A stretch of 64,000 bases of DNA from Dyella telluris (GCF_014297575.1 NZ_CP060412.1:4650001-4714000); one strand, 5' to 3'. Positions 49,828 to 59,684 are shown, numbered from the stretch's first letter. Notes: generated from the sequence alone by a model not told the origin. Numbers and translations are program-made.

Positions 49828-52515
49828 CTATTCCAGGCCCTGGATGAGACCGAGCAGCTGCGCGCGGTGAACGACATGCCGGCGCGTACCCACGCCCAGC
49901 TTGCCGAACAGATTCTTCAGATGCCATTTCACCGTGGCCTCACCCACGGCCATGGCCTGTGCAATCTCTTTGTTTGACAGGTTGCGCGCGAGGAATTCGA
50001 GCACCTCGCGCTCCTTGGGCGTCAACACCATGCTTGGCATGACGCGAGGGCCGCCTTGTCGCTGATCTGCGGGCGGGGGAACCACGCGCGAGGGTGAAGC
50101 AGCGCCCGGGGCCGGTTCGCCGCTGGTCTCCTCCATCACGCGATAGGCCCAGTCGGTGAGCACCGGATGCGTGTCGGTGAACAGCCGCACGAAGCCAAAG
50201 GTCCGGGCCAGGCTCATGGCCTCGATCATCAGCGTGCGGCCGTCTTCGCCATTGCGATCCAGCGCAAAGGCACGAAGCGCCATGCATTCGATGCGGAAGC
50301 GCCCCAGGCGGGCCTGTTCGGCCAAAGGCGCGGCCCTCGCCACGGATTCGAGCACGCCGGGCCAATCCTGCGCCGCCATGGCGCCGTAGGCGTGCGCCAT
50401 GGCGCTCACCATCTCCACGTTCCGTCGCCACAGGGGGCCACGGCGAGGGATCTCGCTGGCGACCAGCTCGTCAATGCGGGTGATCAGTGCCGCGCACGTC
50501 TCGCGGCGAAAGCGGCTGGCGTGCAGGCGCACCTGTTCTCCCAGGCTGGCAATGCACAGGCGCGGCAGTCGCCGTGCCGCGCCAATGGCGAAACATGATT
50601 CCAGGATATCCAGCGCACGGTGCTCCTCGCCCTGCGCCGCCGCCACGCGCGTCACCGTGCGATAACCGAGCAGGATCGACTCGGGCGCCCCAACTCGTTC
50701 CAGGACATCCAGGCGATTGGCCAGCAAGGCCAGCGCTTCGTCCATCCGGTCGCGCTCGTAGGCAATCGAGGCGAGCAAGGCGGCGAACATGCACGACAGA
50801 GGGTGCCGCCGCCCGAACTTTGCATCGATGGAAACCAAGGCCGCGCGTAGACCCTCTTCGGCGAGAAGGATCTGTCCCTCCCACGCGAAACTCAGGCCGG
50901 TGATGAAATCGCGCCAGCGCACCGCGTAGTCGGGCTCTCTGGACAATTCCGCGCCTGGCGCAGCGCACAGGCGCCGGGCCTCCGCCGGGTCGCCCTGCAG
51001 CAAGGCCATCATGGCAAGGCGGTTGAGGTGCATCCGATGGAATTTCGGCTCGTTGCCCGGCGGGACTTCCTTCCACGGGGCCAGCATGCCGACGCAACGG
51101 TCCGGGTCATCGGCGTAGTAGGCCGCACCGCTGGCAATCAGCACGCACTCGTAACGCAAGGCGAGATTCACGTCAGGTCGCGACAGGATCAGGCCGACCA
51201 TGCGTTCGGCTTCTTCGTGACGCTCGCTCACGGCAAGCGACCATGCCGCAGCCAGACGCAACTGAGGATGTTGATCAAGCACGGACTCGGGCAGTACATC
51301 GAGCCATTCGCGCATCGTGCCCATGTGGCCCTGGATCACGGCCTCGTAAAGGCCTTTCTGCGCCAGATCCACGGCCACGCCTTCCCTGCCCGCTTCTCGC
51401 GCATGACGGGCGGCCTGGGTGAGCATGCCATGGGCTGCCAGCCAGTCCTGCGCGTGGCCATGCAGGTCGGCCCGCTCCTGCGCAGGCAGTTCGGCCAGCC
51501 GCAGGCGCAGTGCATCGGAGGCGAGCAGGTGCAGGCGGCACCAGTCGGAGTCTTCGCCGACGACGAAGATCGGCGTTTCGCGGGCAAGCCGCGCCAGGCG
51601 CTGCGGCGCGCCCTGGTCGCCCGTGAGCGCGATGCAGAGATCCGGATGCAGCTGATCCACCACCGCCACCCGGGTGAGGAAAGCCACGTCCTCTGGCGCG
51701 AGCTTGGCCGTCAGCGCCTCGACCAGCTGGTTGCGTGAGTCGGGTGAGTGCGGCCCCACGATGCTGCGCAGGTCGCTGCCCCGCTCCATCGCTGCCAGCA
51801 CCAGCTGCAGGCCCAGCGGCCAGCCTTCGGTCAATTCGTGCAAGCGGGCGCACGTGTCAGGATCCGCCTTGGCGCCGATGCGATTGCGCACCAGGCCAAT
51901 GGTCTCCTCCAGCGTGAATCGCAGCGTCTCGATGCCCACGGAGGTGGACAATCCGTACGCGCGCAGGTCGGCCACCATCGAATCGAGATCGGCGCGCCCC
52001 GCCGCCACGACACGCAGGTTCGGTGGCGCATTGTGCAGCAGATAGTTGAGCGCAGCCTGGCTGCTCGGGTGCAGGCGCTCGGCCTCATCGATCATCAGCA
52101 CCATCGACAACGAGGCCTGGGCTACTTCGCTAAGCCAAGCGGTGACACCTTCGTACTCGCCGAATGCCACCGAGGCGCTTTCCAGCAGCGTTGCGCCGAA
52201 CTGCGGCCGACCACACCCCATGCGCACCGCAAGCACCAGGCTGTGCAGCATGCGCTGGGGGTCAGGGCTTCCGTCTGCGGAGATCCAGGCAACCGCCCAT
52301 CCGCGCGCGAGATATTCATGTCGCCATTGCGCCAGTAGCGAGGTCTTGCCAAACCCCGCTGGCGCCTGCACCAGGATGAATGGCCGGTCGCGGAACTGTT
52401 CGTCGTCCAGGCCCAGTCGTGGGCGCACCAGCAGATAGCGCGGCGCACGCGGCGGCGTGGTTTTCAGGACAAGTTCGGCAATGGCGGGGGCTGCTCCGCC
52501 GGGTGTAAGGGCCAT
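49828..52515 (-). CDS. MalT-like LuxR-family activator (large ATP-binding regulator)
   Basis: The 895-aa protein has an N-terminal STAND ATPase with Walker A QAPAGFGKTSLL near residue 52, a Walker B-like MVLMIDEAERL, and EGWPLGLQLVLAAM. A helical TPR-like middle follows (about 380-800). The C-terminal LuxR HTH reads LTPKEREVLEFLARNLSNKEI and then VGEATVKWHLKNLFGKLGV. Such regulators bind ligand and ATP, oligomerise and activate promoters with G-rich sites. The start at 52515 is where family similarity begins. It sits between the DUF1329 operon and the Usp gene and is the prime candidate to bind the three CTCCCCC-N8-G8 elements. Confidence 0.9.
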   Translation of the reverse strand: MALTPGGAAPAIAELVLKTTPPRAPRYLLVRPRLGLDDEQFRDRPFILVQAPAGFGKTSLLAQWRHEYLARGWAVAWISADGSPDPQRMLHSLVLAVRMGCGRPQFGATLLESASVAFGEYEGVTAWLSEVAQASLSMVLMIDEAERLHPSSQAALNYLLHNAPPNLRVVAAGRADLDSMVADLRAYGLSTSVGIETLRFTLEETIGLVRNRIGAKADPDTCARLHELTEGWPLGLQLVLAAMERGSDLRSIVGPHSPDSRNQLVEALTAKLAPEDVAFLTRVAVVDQLHPDLCIALTGDQGAPQRLARLARETPIFVVGEDSDWCRLHLLASDALRLRLAELPAQERADLHGHAQDWLAAHGMLTQAARHAREAGREGVAVDLAQKGLYEAVIQGHMGTMREWLDVLPESVLDQHPQLRLAAAWSLAVSERHEEAERMVGLILSRPDVNLALRYECVLIASGAAYYADDPDRCVGMLAPWKEVPPGNEPKFHRMHLNRLAMMALLQGDPAEARRLCAAPGAELSREPDYAVRWRDFITGLSFAWEGQILLAEEGLRAALVSIDAKFGRRHPLSCMFAALLASIAYERDRMDEALALLANRLDVLERVGAPESILLGYRTVTRVAAAQGEEHRALDILESCFAIGAARRLPRLCIASLGEQVRLHASRFRRETCAALITRIDELVASEIPRRGPLWRRNVEMVSAMAHAYGAMAAQDWPGVLESVARAAPLAEQARLGRFRIECMALRAFALDRNGEDGRTLMIEAMSLARTFGFVRLFTDTHPVLTDWAYRVMEETSGEPAPGAASPSRVVPPPADQRQGGPRVMPSMVLTPKEREVLEFLARNLSNKEIAQAMAVGEATVKWHLKNLFGKLGVGTRRHVVHRAQLLGLIQGLE

Positions 52516-52670
52516 CAAGCTGATCCAGGTAGGCTGCCGCGAATTTCCCGAACGAATGTGGCTGGGACACCGCCGCCGCGCCTTGTGCAACCCACCACCG
52601 GCATGCGTCCCAAAAACATTGTAGCCACGCCGCAACGGGCGTCGCTACTCGTCACTCACCCTTCACGAGA

Positions 52671-52693
52671 CTCCCCCTCCTAGCCGGGGGGGG
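52671..52693 (+). promoter_or_regulatory. CTCCCCC-N8-GGGGGGGG element, Usp-hemerythrin copy
   Basis: CTCCCCC, TCCTAGCC, then eight G, in the 467-base gap between the divergent regulator and Usp-hemerythrin genes. It points toward the Usp gene 290 bases away. Position between the two genes could also allow autoregulation. No other feature was seen in this gap. Confidence 0.75.
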
Positions 52694-52982
52694 CCTCTAT
52701 GGCCACGCATACCTAGCCTTGGTTGCGTGACAGAACATGTCTGGCGTTCCAGCCGCCTGGCGGCTGAGGCCGGGTTGGCGTTCACGCCAGTCTGGCAGGG
52801 GTGGAGTCCCGCAGATGACCCTTCAACCAAAAGGGTTCCACGGTGCGGCCGGGCATGCGCCCGAGAGGAAACGACGGTGGTTTTCATCGCTACCCACGCA
52901 AGAGCACATGTTCCGGCAGCCATCGCAGGGTGCGGTGGGGTCGACGCCGGGGTCACGGGTAGTACACCTGTCTGGAGTCTGC

Positions 52983-53975
52983 ATGTATCGCCATCTCCTA
53001 GTTCCGCTCGATGACAGCGATCTGACGATCGAAACGGTCAGCAAGGCCGTGAATCTCGCGCGTGCGCTTGGGGCCCGGGTGAGCTTTGTGCATGTGCATG
53101 ACCGTCGTTCGGCGCCATCCGATGGCAGCGTCGACGAGACGGGCTACGCCCACACCTATCGTGACCGCGCCCGTGCGCTGCTGACCAAGGCCGAAGCGGC
53201 AGCGCGTGCGCTCGGCGTGCCTTGCGATTCGCTCATCCTTGATGGCGGCCTGCCGTACCAGGCGATCCTGGATACGGCGCGCAAGTCTGGTTGCGATCTC
53301 ATCGTCATGGCACCCCACGGTCACCGCACGGTGCGCGGCACGGCGCTTGGCTCGCAGACGGCCAGTGTTCTCACCTCGGGCGAACTGCCCGTACTGGTGT
53401 CGTCGGCGCAGGAAGCCGGTCAGGTCCATCCGATGGTCGAGATCATCCGTGATGAGTACCGCGCCCTCTCCGCCGTGCTGCACGCCTGGCTGTACCTGCT
53501 CAACCGGGACGCCGCGTGCAGTGCCGAGGATGTCGATCTCATGCGCGCCATGGCCCGCTACGTCGTCGAGCTTCCGCTGTCCCAGCATCATCCGAGAGAG
53601 CGGGACTATCTGTTTTTCGTACTGCGTGGCCGCACGGCGGTCGTCCATGCCGAGCTGGATGAACTGGAGCGCCAGCACGAACGCGAGCGCGCGATGGCTG
53701 AAGCGCTGGTCGAAAGCGTGGAGCGCTACAGCCAGGGCCAGCTGGTCCTTGGGCAACTTCGTGATGCGGTCGAAAGCTATGCGCACTTCATGTGGGAACA
53801 CATGGGGCGCGTGGAGGGCGTGATTCTTCCCGTCGCTCAGCGCTATCTGTCCGAAGCCGACTGGAACGGGATCCACACGGCGGCAACCCGCCCCGGCAGC
53901 CCTCGCGCCAACGGTGAATCGAAGGCCGCCTTCCGGCAGCTGTTCTCGCGCATGGCACACCTGGCACCGCCATGA
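52983..53975 (+). CDS. UspA domain fused to a hemerythrin-like domain
   Basis: The 330-aa protein has a UspA domain at residues 1-140 (YRHLLVPLDDSDLTIETVSKAV; ATP-loop-like APHGHRTVRGTALGSQTASVL, in segments) followed by a hemerythrin HHE-like helical bundle from about residue 150. Its His/Glu candidates are in YRALSAVLHAWLYLL, LSQHHPRERDYLFF, AELDELERQHERERAM and YAHFMWEHMGRVE. This suggests an oxygen, NO or iron-binding stress sensor. ATG 52983 starts exactly at the Usp fold. The longer frame upstream has no family match. It heads the plus-strand catabolic cluster. Confidence 0.88.
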   Translation: MYRHLLVPLDDSDLTIETVSKAVNLARALGARVSFVHVHDRRSAPSDGSVDETGYAHTYRDRARALLTKAEAAARALGVPCDSLILDGGLPYQAILDTARKSGCDLIVMAPHGHRTVRGTALGSQTASVLTSGELPVLVSSAQEAGQVHPMVEIIRDEYRALSAVLHAWLYLLNRDAACSAEDVDLMRAMARYVVELPLSQHHPRERDYLFFVLRGRTAVVHAELDELERQHERERAMAEALVESVERYSQGQLVLGQLRDAVESYAHFMWEHMGRVEGVILPVAQRYLSEADWNGIHTAATRPGSPRANGESKAAFRQLFSRMAHLAPP

Positions 53976-54043
53976 AAACACGCCACCCCATGGTCAGCAG
54001 TACGCGGCGCCCCGCGCCGATGGCTTGAGTAAAGGAGTATCCC

Positions 54044-55024
54044 TTGGAACACGCTATCCGTTTTTACGAGTCCGGCAGCCCCGACGTGCTGCGCTACGAA
54101 TCCGTCCAGGTCGGCGCGCCCGGCCCGGGTGAAGTCCGTTTGCGCCATCAGGCGGTGGGACTCAACTTTGCCGATACGTACTTCCGTAACGGCACCTACC
54201 CCATTCCCTTGCCCAACGGTATCGGTGTCGAGGCGGCGGGTATCGTCGAGGCGATCGGCGCGGACGTCGCCAACGTTGCCGTGGGCGATCGGGTGACCTA
54301 TACCGGCTTCATCAACACGCTGGGCGCGTACAGCACGGCCCGGCTGGTGCCCGCGGCGCCGCTGATCCGCCTGCCGGAAGCCATCGCGTCGGACACGGCG
54401 GCGGCCATGACCATGCGTGGCCTCACGGCGGCTTACCTGATGCGTCGCATCTACCCGTTCCAGGCCGGTGAAACGTTGCTGCTGCATGCCGCGGCCGGCG
54501 GCGTGGGCCTGATCGTGTCGCAGTGGGCCAAGTTGCTCGGCCTGCGCGTGATTGGCACGGTGTCGACCGAAGAGAAGGCCGCTGTCGCCCGCGCGCACGG
54601 TTGCGACGAGGTCATCAACTACAGCTACGAAAACATTGCGGCTCGTGCGCGCGAACTGACCGACGGCAAGGGTGTGTCGGTGGTGTTCGACTCCGTGGGC
54701 AAGACCACCTTCACCGCCTCGCTGGATTCCCTGCGCCGGCGCGGACTCATGGTGTGCGTCGGCACGGCCTCCGGCACCATCCCGCCGTTCGATCCGCAGA
54801 TCATCGCCATGAAGGGCTCGCTGTACCTGACGCGCCCGGCGCTGGCCGACTACATCGCCGACCCGGCGGACAAGGCCGCGCTTGCCGAGGAGCTCTTCGG
54901 TCACGTGTCTTCCGGCCGCATCAAGATCGAGATCAACCAGCGGTATGCACTGGAAGACGCGGCCCAGGCGCATCGCGACCTCGAATCGCGCAAGACCACC
55001 GGCTCGTCGATCTTCGTCATCTGA
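54044..55024 (+). CDS. qor: NADPH:quinone oxidoreductase, zeta-crystallin type
   Basis: The 326-aa MDR-superfamily enzyme has a GroES-like N-terminal part (GLNFADTYFRNGTYP; GVEAAGIVEAIGADV) and a Rossmann domain with AAAGGVGLIVSQWAKLLG. It lacks the zinc cysteines of alcohol dehydrogenases, as Qor proteins do. The start is a TTG with AAAGGAG six bases upstream. The next gene starts 8 bases after its stop. It probably reduces an unsaturated or quinone-like intermediate in the pathway encoded around it. Confidence 0.92.
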   Translation: MEHAIRFYESGSPDVLRYESVQVGAPGPGEVRLRHQAVGLNFADTYFRNGTYPIPLPNGIGVEAAGIVEAIGADVANVAVGDRVTYTGFINTLGAYSTARLVPAAPLIRLPEAIASDTAAAMTMRGLTAAYLMRRIYPFQAGETLLLHAAAGGVGLIVSQWAKLLGLRVIGTVSTEEKAAVARAHGCDEVINYSYENIAARARELTDGKGVSVVFDSVGKTTFTASLDSLRRRGLMVCVGTASGTIPPFDPQIIAMKGSLYLTRPALADYIADPADKAALAEELFGHVSSGRIKIEINQRYALEDAAQAHRDLESRKTTGSSIFVI

Positions 55025-55032
55025 GGCACACC

Positions 55033-55881
55033 ATGCGCATCGAGCAACTCACCTGCAACATTGGCGCGGAGCTCTTCGACGTCAACCTTGCGGACGCCGT
55101 CCACAACGATGACTTGTTCGGCGAGATCAAGGCCGCGCTGCTCAAGCATCGCGTGCTGTTCCTGCGCGACCAGGACATCAGCCGGCAGGATCACGCCGCG
55201 TTCGCGCGTCGATTCGGCGAACTGGAAGACCATCCGATCGTCCCCAGCCATCCGGATGCACCCGGGCTGGTGCAGATCTACAAGACACCCGACGCGCCGG
55301 TGGATCGCTACGAGAACGCCTGGCACACCGATGCGACGTGGCGCGACATACCGCCCATGGGCTGCGTGCTTCGCTGCGTCGAGTGCCCGCCGGTGGGCGG
55401 CGACACCATGTGGACCAACATGGTGGCGGCATACGACATGTTGCCCGCCCACATCAAGAAGCAGATCGCCCCGCTGTACGCGCGCCACAGCATTGAGGCG
55501 TCGTTTGGCGCGGCCATGCCCATCGAGCGTCGCCACGCGCTGAGGGAGAAGTATCCGGATGCCGAGCACCCGGTGGTGCGCACGCACCCGGAGACCGGCG
55601 AGAAGGTGTTGTTCGTCAACGCCTTCACCACCCACTTCACCAACTTCCATACGAAAGACAACGTGTGTTACGGCCAGGACGCGAATCCTGGCGCAAGCCT
55701 GCTGCTGAACTACCTGATCAGCCAGGCACACATTCCCGAATACCAGGTTCGCTGGCGCTGGAGCAAGAACAGCATCGCCATCTGGGACAACCGCTCCACG
55801 CAGCACTACGCGGTCATGGACTACCCGCCCTGCCATCGAAAGATGGAGCGCGCTGGCATCGTCGGCGACGCCACGTTCTGA
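55033..55881 (+). CDS. TauD/TfdA-family 2-oxoglutarate-dependent dioxygenase
   Basis: The 282-aa enzyme shows the Fe(II) facial triad: H-T-D in AWHTDATWRD at about residues 96-99 and the distal His in STQHYAVMDYP, near residue 261. R269-equivalent basic residues (CHRKMERAGI) bind 2-oxoglutarate. N-terminal VLFLRDQDISRQDHAAFARRFG is typical of TauD. Members hydroxylate sulfonates, phenoxyacetates, carnitine precursors and other acids. The substrate is unknown here. It is tightly packed behind the quinone reductase gene and before the BKACE gene. Confidence 0.92.
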   Translation: MRIEQLTCNIGAELFDVNLADAVHNDDLFGEIKAALLKHRVLFLRDQDISRQDHAAFARRFGELEDHPIVPSHPDAPGLVQIYKTPDAPVDRYENAWHTDATWRDIPPMGCVLRCVECPPVGGDTMWTNMVAAYDMLPAHIKKQIAPLYARHSIEASFGAAMPIERRHALREKYPDAEHPVVRTHPETGEKVLFVNAFTTHFTNFHTKDNVCYGQDANPGASLLLNYLISQAHIPEYQVRWRWSKNSIAIWDNRSTQHYAVMDYPPCHRKMERAGIVGDATF

Positions 55882-55918
55882 ACCCCTTCCCATCATCTGC
55901 AGAGCAACAGGACACGCC

Positions 55919-56977
55919 ATGAACTTTCTCGACGGTTCGCTGATTCCCGAGTACCAGGACAAGCTGGTCATCACCGCTGCGCCTTATGGCCCGGAGTGGA
56001 TCCCTTCGGATTTTCCCGAGGACATCCCCGTCACCATGGCCGAGCAGATCCAGAAGGCGGTGGATTGCTACAACGCCGGCGCCAGCGTGCTTCACCTGCA
56101 CGTGCGCGAACTGGACGGCCGCGGCTCCAAGCGCCTGTCGATGTTCAATGAACTGATCGCGGGCGTGCGCAAGGCCGTGCCCGACATGGTCATCCAGGTC
56201 GGCGGCTCCATTTCCTTTGCGCCGGAAACCGACGGCGCCAGCGCCAAGTGGCTGAAGGACGACACGCGCCACATGCTGGCCGAGCTCGATCCCAAGCCCG
56301 ATCAGGTGACGGTGACGGTCAACACGGTGCAGATGAATATCGTCGAGCAGATGGAGATGGCCGACCTGGCCGGCACCTCCATCGCCGAGCCGCAGACCTA
56401 CCAGGCCTATCGCGAAATGATCGTGCCGTCCGGCCCGGGTTTCATCGAGGAACACATCAAGCGCCTCAGCGCGGCCGGCATCCAGAGCGCCTTCCAGTTC
56501 TACAACATCAACAGCTACGAGACCGTTGAGCGACTGATCCGTCGCGGCGTCTATAAGGGCCCGCTGGTGATGAACTGGGTGGCGATCGGCGGCGGCATGG
56601 ATGCGCCCAACATCTACAACATGGCCAACTTCCTGCGCGCCATTCCCGACGGCTCCATGCTGACCGTCGAGAGCAGCATGCGCAACGTGCTTCCCATCAA
56701 CATGATGGGCATCGCCATGGGCCTGCACGTGCGCTGCGGCATCGAGGACAACCTGTGGAACCAGTCGCGCACCGCCAAGATGACCACGGTGGAGCAGATC
56801 GAACAACTGGTGCGCATTTCGCGCGAGTTTGGCCGTGACATCGCCAATGGCAAGGAAGCGCGCGAGATCCTGAAGATCGGCGTGTTCTACGACACCATCG
56901 AGGAGACGTTGGCCGCCAATGGGTTTTCACCCAACCGCAAGCCGGCGAAGCCGGGACTGGCTGAACTTGCAGCCTGA
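55919..56977 (+). CDS. beta-keto acid cleavage enzyme (BKACE, DUF849)
   Basis: The 352-aa TIM-barrel enzyme is of the DUF849 family. KLVITAAPYGPEW at the start is followed by metal ligands in HLHVRELDGRGS (H-x-H), a later SGPGFIEEHI, NWVAIGGGMDAPN, and a C-terminal GLHVRCGIEDNLW with the third ligand region. Family members condense a beta-keto acid with acetyl-CoA and split it into a CoA thioester plus acetoacetate, for example with 3-keto-5-aminohexanoate or dehydrocarnitine. The specific beta-keto acid is unknown. The insert YCNAG to FAPETDGASAKW differs from the lysine-pathway Kce enzyme. Confidence 0.9.
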   Translation: MNFLDGSLIPEYQDKLVITAAPYGPEWIPSDFPEDIPVTMAEQIQKAVDCYNAGASVLHLHVRELDGRGSKRLSMFNELIAGVRKAVPDMVIQVGGSISFAPETDGASAKWLKDDTRHMLAELDPKPDQVTVTVNTVQMNIVEQMEMADLAGTSIAEPQTYQAYREMIVPSGPGFIEEHIKRLSAAGIQSAFQFYNINSYETVERLIRRGVYKGPLVMNWVAIGGGMDAPNIYNMANFLRAIPDGSMLTVESSMRNVLPINMMGIAMGLHVRCGIEDNLWNQSRTAKMTTVEQIEQLVRISREFGRDIANGKEAREILKIGVFYDTIEETLAANGFSPNRKPAKPGLAELAA

Positions 56978-57083
56978 GTCGTAACAGCCTGCGGATCCGG
57001 TCAACGCCGTTTCCGCAGGCCGCCGGCGTGACGCAAGCCGTCACGCCATCACATCCGGCAGCGTTGCCGGCGAGGAGACCACC

Positions 57084-58409
57084 TTGGGAATGCATTACGT
57101 CGAGGCATCCACACTGGGAACCCCGGTCACGTCCGTGGCCCGGCCGCGCTTGTATGCGTGGCTGGTGTTCGCACTCACGTTCGGCCTGCTCCTGTCGGAC
57201 TACATGTCGCGCCAGGTGCTCAATGCCGTCTTTCCACTGCTGAAGGCCGAATGGGGCCTGTCAGACACACAACTGGGCTCATTGTCCGGCGTGGTCGCGC
57301 TGCTGGTGGGTGTGCTGACGTTCCCGCTCTCCGTGATGGCGGATCGATGGGGGCGCGTGCGCAGCATCCTCCTGATGGCGACGCTCTGGAGCCTGGCGAC
57401 GCTCGGCTGTGCCATTTCCACCAACTACGGCCAGATGCTGACGGCGCGCTTTTTTGTCGGCCTGGGCGAAGCTGCCTATGGCAGCGTGGGCATTGCGCTG
57501 ATCATCGGCATTTTTCCGTCACACCTGCGCTCCACGCTCACCGGTGCCTTCATGGCCGGCGGCGCGTTTGGCTCGGTGGTGGGCATGGCCCTCGGCGGTG
57601 TATTCGCCGCCCGATTTGGCTGGCGCTCGGCGTTTGTCGCCATGGCGATCTTTGGCGCCGCGCTGGTCGTGACATATGCATTGACGGTCAACGAGCGTCG
57701 CATGCGCGGAAGCGCGACCGGCACCACGGAGCCGCGAGAGATACGTCCCGGCTTCAGGCTGTCGCTGCGCAATCTTTTTGCCGGGCTGTTCTCCACCACG
57801 TCGGTGATCTGCGCGTACATCGGTAGCGGCCTGCAGCTGTTCATCATGGCGGCCGTCATCGCGTGGATGCCCAGCTATCTCAATCGCTATTACGCGATGC
57901 AACCGGACAAGGCCGGCGTTACTGCCGCGGTGTTCGTGCTCATTGGCGCGATCGGCATGGTGGTGTGCGGCGCCGTCACCGATCGTGTGTGTCGTCACTC
58001 GCCGCCACGAAAAATGGCCATGGCGATCGTGTACTGCCTGACCACGGCCGCCATCCTGGGTGTTGCATTCCAGATGACGCCGGGCGCCTCCCAGCTGATC
58101 GCCATCGGCCTGGGCATGTTCCTCGTTGCAGGCACATGCGGCCCGGCCGGAGCCATGGTCGCCAACCTCACGCCCACTCCCATTCACGCCACGGCTTTCG
58201 CCACGCTCACGCTTGCCAACAATCTCCTGGGCCTTGCCCCGGGACCCCTGCTGACGGGCGTGCTGGCAGATCACGTGGGCCTGCTGGACGCGTTCAAGCT
58301 CATTCCCCTGATGGCACTGTTTGCCGCCCTCGCCTTCTGGATTGGCCGCGCCCACTACGCAGATGACATCGATCGTGTGCGTGCGCCGACGCTGGCCACG
58401 GAAGCCTGA
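57084..58409 (+). CDS. MFS transporter, probably for an organic acid
   Basis: The 441-aa inner-membrane protein has 12 predicted helices. The first (AWLVFALTFGLLLSDYMSRQVLN) has the D-Y-x-x-R-x-x-x-x pattern of the anion:cation symporter and sugar-acid families, and the helix 2-3 loop is ADRWGRVRSILL. TTG at 57084 is six bases after GAGGAG and is preferred over ATG 57090. It is located between BKACE and a small hydrolase in the catabolic operon, so it likely imports the substrate of the pathway. Confidence 0.88.
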   Translation: MGMHYVEASTLGTPVTSVARPRLYAWLVFALTFGLLLSDYMSRQVLNAVFPLLKAEWGLSDTQLGSLSGVVALLVGVLTFPLSVMADRWGRVRSILLMATLWSLATLGCAISTNYGQMLTARFFVGLGEAAYGSVGIALIIGIFPSHLRSTLTGAFMAGGAFGSVVGMALGGVFAARFGWRSAFVAMAIFGAALVVTYALTVNERRMRGSATGTTEPREIRPGFRLSLRNLFAGLFSTTSVICAYIGSGLQLFIMAAVIAWMPSYLNRYYAMQPDKAGVTAAVFVLIGAIGMVVCGAVTDRVCRHSPPRKMAMAIVYCLTTAAILGVAFQMTPGASQLIAIGLGMFLVAGTCGPAGAMVANLTPTPIHATAFATLTLANNLLGLAPGPLLTGVLADHVGLLDAFKLIPLMALFAALAFWIGRAHYADDIDRVRAPTLATEA

Positions 58410-58443
58410 CCGCTGTCGGGCAGATATCTGACGGAATTTCCAC

Positions 58444-58995
58444 GTGACCAGTCCGACGATTCTTCTTGTACCTGGCCTGCGCGACCATGTCGCAGACCAC
58501 TGGCAGACCCTGCTGGAAGCGAAACTCCCCAATGCGCGCTCCGTGCCGCCATTGGCGCATGACAAGCTGAGCCGGGCCGCCCGCGTGGCGGCGCTGGACG
58601 AAGCACTGGCAGGCATCGACGGACCGGTGATACTCGTCGCGCACAGCGCAGGCGTGATGATCACCGTGCACTGGGCACAGACGCATAAGCGCCCCATCCA
58701 CGGTGCACTGCTTGCAACACCTGCTGATCTGGAGTCACCGATGCCAGCGGGTTATCCGGGCATGGACACGCTGAGCGAACACGGCTGGCTGCCGGTTCCT
58801 CACACGCCGTTGCCCTTCCCCTCGGTGGTCGCCTTCAGCGACAACGACCCTCTGTGCTCGGCGCCGCGTGCTGCCGAGTTGGCCAACCAGTGGGGCAGCA
58901 TGCTGGTGGAACTGGGCGAGGTCGGGCATCTCAATCCGGCGGCTGGCTACGGGCCGTGGCCGATGGCCGAAACACTCATCCATACACTGCTGTGA
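58444..58995 (+). CDS. small serine hydrolase, RBBP9/YdeN family
   Basis: The 183-aa alpha/beta hydrolase has TILLVPGLRDHVADHWQ (H-x-x-x-W), the nucleophile elbow LVAHSAGVM, the acidic SDNDPLC, and a last His in GEVGHLNPAAGYG. RBBP9/YdeN proteins are small esterase-like serine hydrolases, mostly without known natural substrates. GTG start. Its TGA stop overlaps a GTG that could start the next gene (GTGA). It is part of the catabolic operon, possibly hydrolysing an ester or lactone intermediate. Confidence 0.88.
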   Translation: MTSPTILLVPGLRDHVADHWQTLLEAKLPNARSVPPLAHDKLSRAARVAALDEALAGIDGPVILVAHSAGVMITVHWAQTHKRPIHGALLATPADLESPMPAGYPGMDTLSEHGWLPVPHTPLPFPSVVAFSDNDPLCSAPRAAELANQWGSMLVELGEVGHLNPAAGYGPWPMAETLIHTLL

Positions 58996-59003
58996 CCGGG
59001 CAG

Positions 59004-59684
59004 ATGACGGTTACCGAGACCCCGGTACGCAAGCGGGTCCAGGCCGAGTTCTACTTCGACCTGATCTGCCCCTGGTGCATGATTGGCAAGCGTCAGCTGG
59101 AGCAAGCCATCGATCTGCTGGTGGCGGCCTATCCCGATACGGTTGTCGACGTGCAATGGAAGTCGCTACCGCTGATGCCCGATATGCCACCGGAAGGCAA
59201 ACCTTTCCAGGCGTTCTACCGGCAGCGACTGGGCAGCGCCCAGGCCGTGGAATCCAGGCGCAGCCAGATCCGTGAGGTGGGTGACACCTATGGCATCCAG
59301 TTCCAGTTCGACCGCATCGAGTGGATGCCCAACACCATCGCCGCGCATCGCCTGGTCTGGCAGGCCGGAGAGATGGGCGGGCCGGCGCTGCAGTCGCACG
59401 TCATTGACGAGCTTTTCCACGCCTATTTTCTTCGTGGCGTACACATAGGCGAGCCAAGGGCGCTGGCGGACATCGCCGAGATCTATGGGATGTCACCCGC
59501 TGCAAGCATCTGTTCCAGCGTATTGCCTTCGTATGACGCCACGCTTGAGTACTGGCGAGGCGAAGCGAAGCGGAAGAGGCTTTCTGGCGTGCCTGCATTC
59601 GTGTTCGGTGATCGCTATTCGCAGGCTGGCGCGATGGATCCAGAAACGCTTGCCCGCGCCATGCTTGGATCCGTTTCTGCCTGA
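59004..59684 (+). CDS. DsbA-family FrnE-like oxidoreductase
   Basis: The 226-aa protein has a thioredoxin fold with a large helical insert and the active site ICPWCMIGKRQLE (C-P-W-C). The following WMPNTIAAHRLVWQAGEMG and the late GVPAFVFGDRY (cis-Pro) are typical of FrnE or 2-hydroxychromene-2-carboxylate isomerase-like DsbA proteins in the cytoplasm. It may isomerise a ring-cleavage intermediate or reduce disulfides. The ATG is 8 bases after the hydrolase stop. An in-frame GTG at 58992 overlaps that stop and is the alternative coupled start. Confidence 0.87.
   Translation: MTVTETPVRKRVQAEFYFDLICPWCMIGKRQLEQAIDLLVAAYPDTVVDVQWKSLPLMPDMPPEGKPFQAFYRQRLGSAQAVESRRSQIREVGDTYGIQFQFDRIEWMPNTIAAHRLVWQAGEMGGPALQSHVIDELFHAYFLRGVHIGEPRALADIAEIYGMSPAASICSSVLPSYDATLEYWRGEAKRKRLSGVPAFVFGDRYSQAGAMDPETLARAMLGSVSA

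Noticed and set aside
48006..49847. 613-aa plus-strand open frame
   Set aside because: It mirrors the DUF1329 gene on the other strand and has no recognisable domain.
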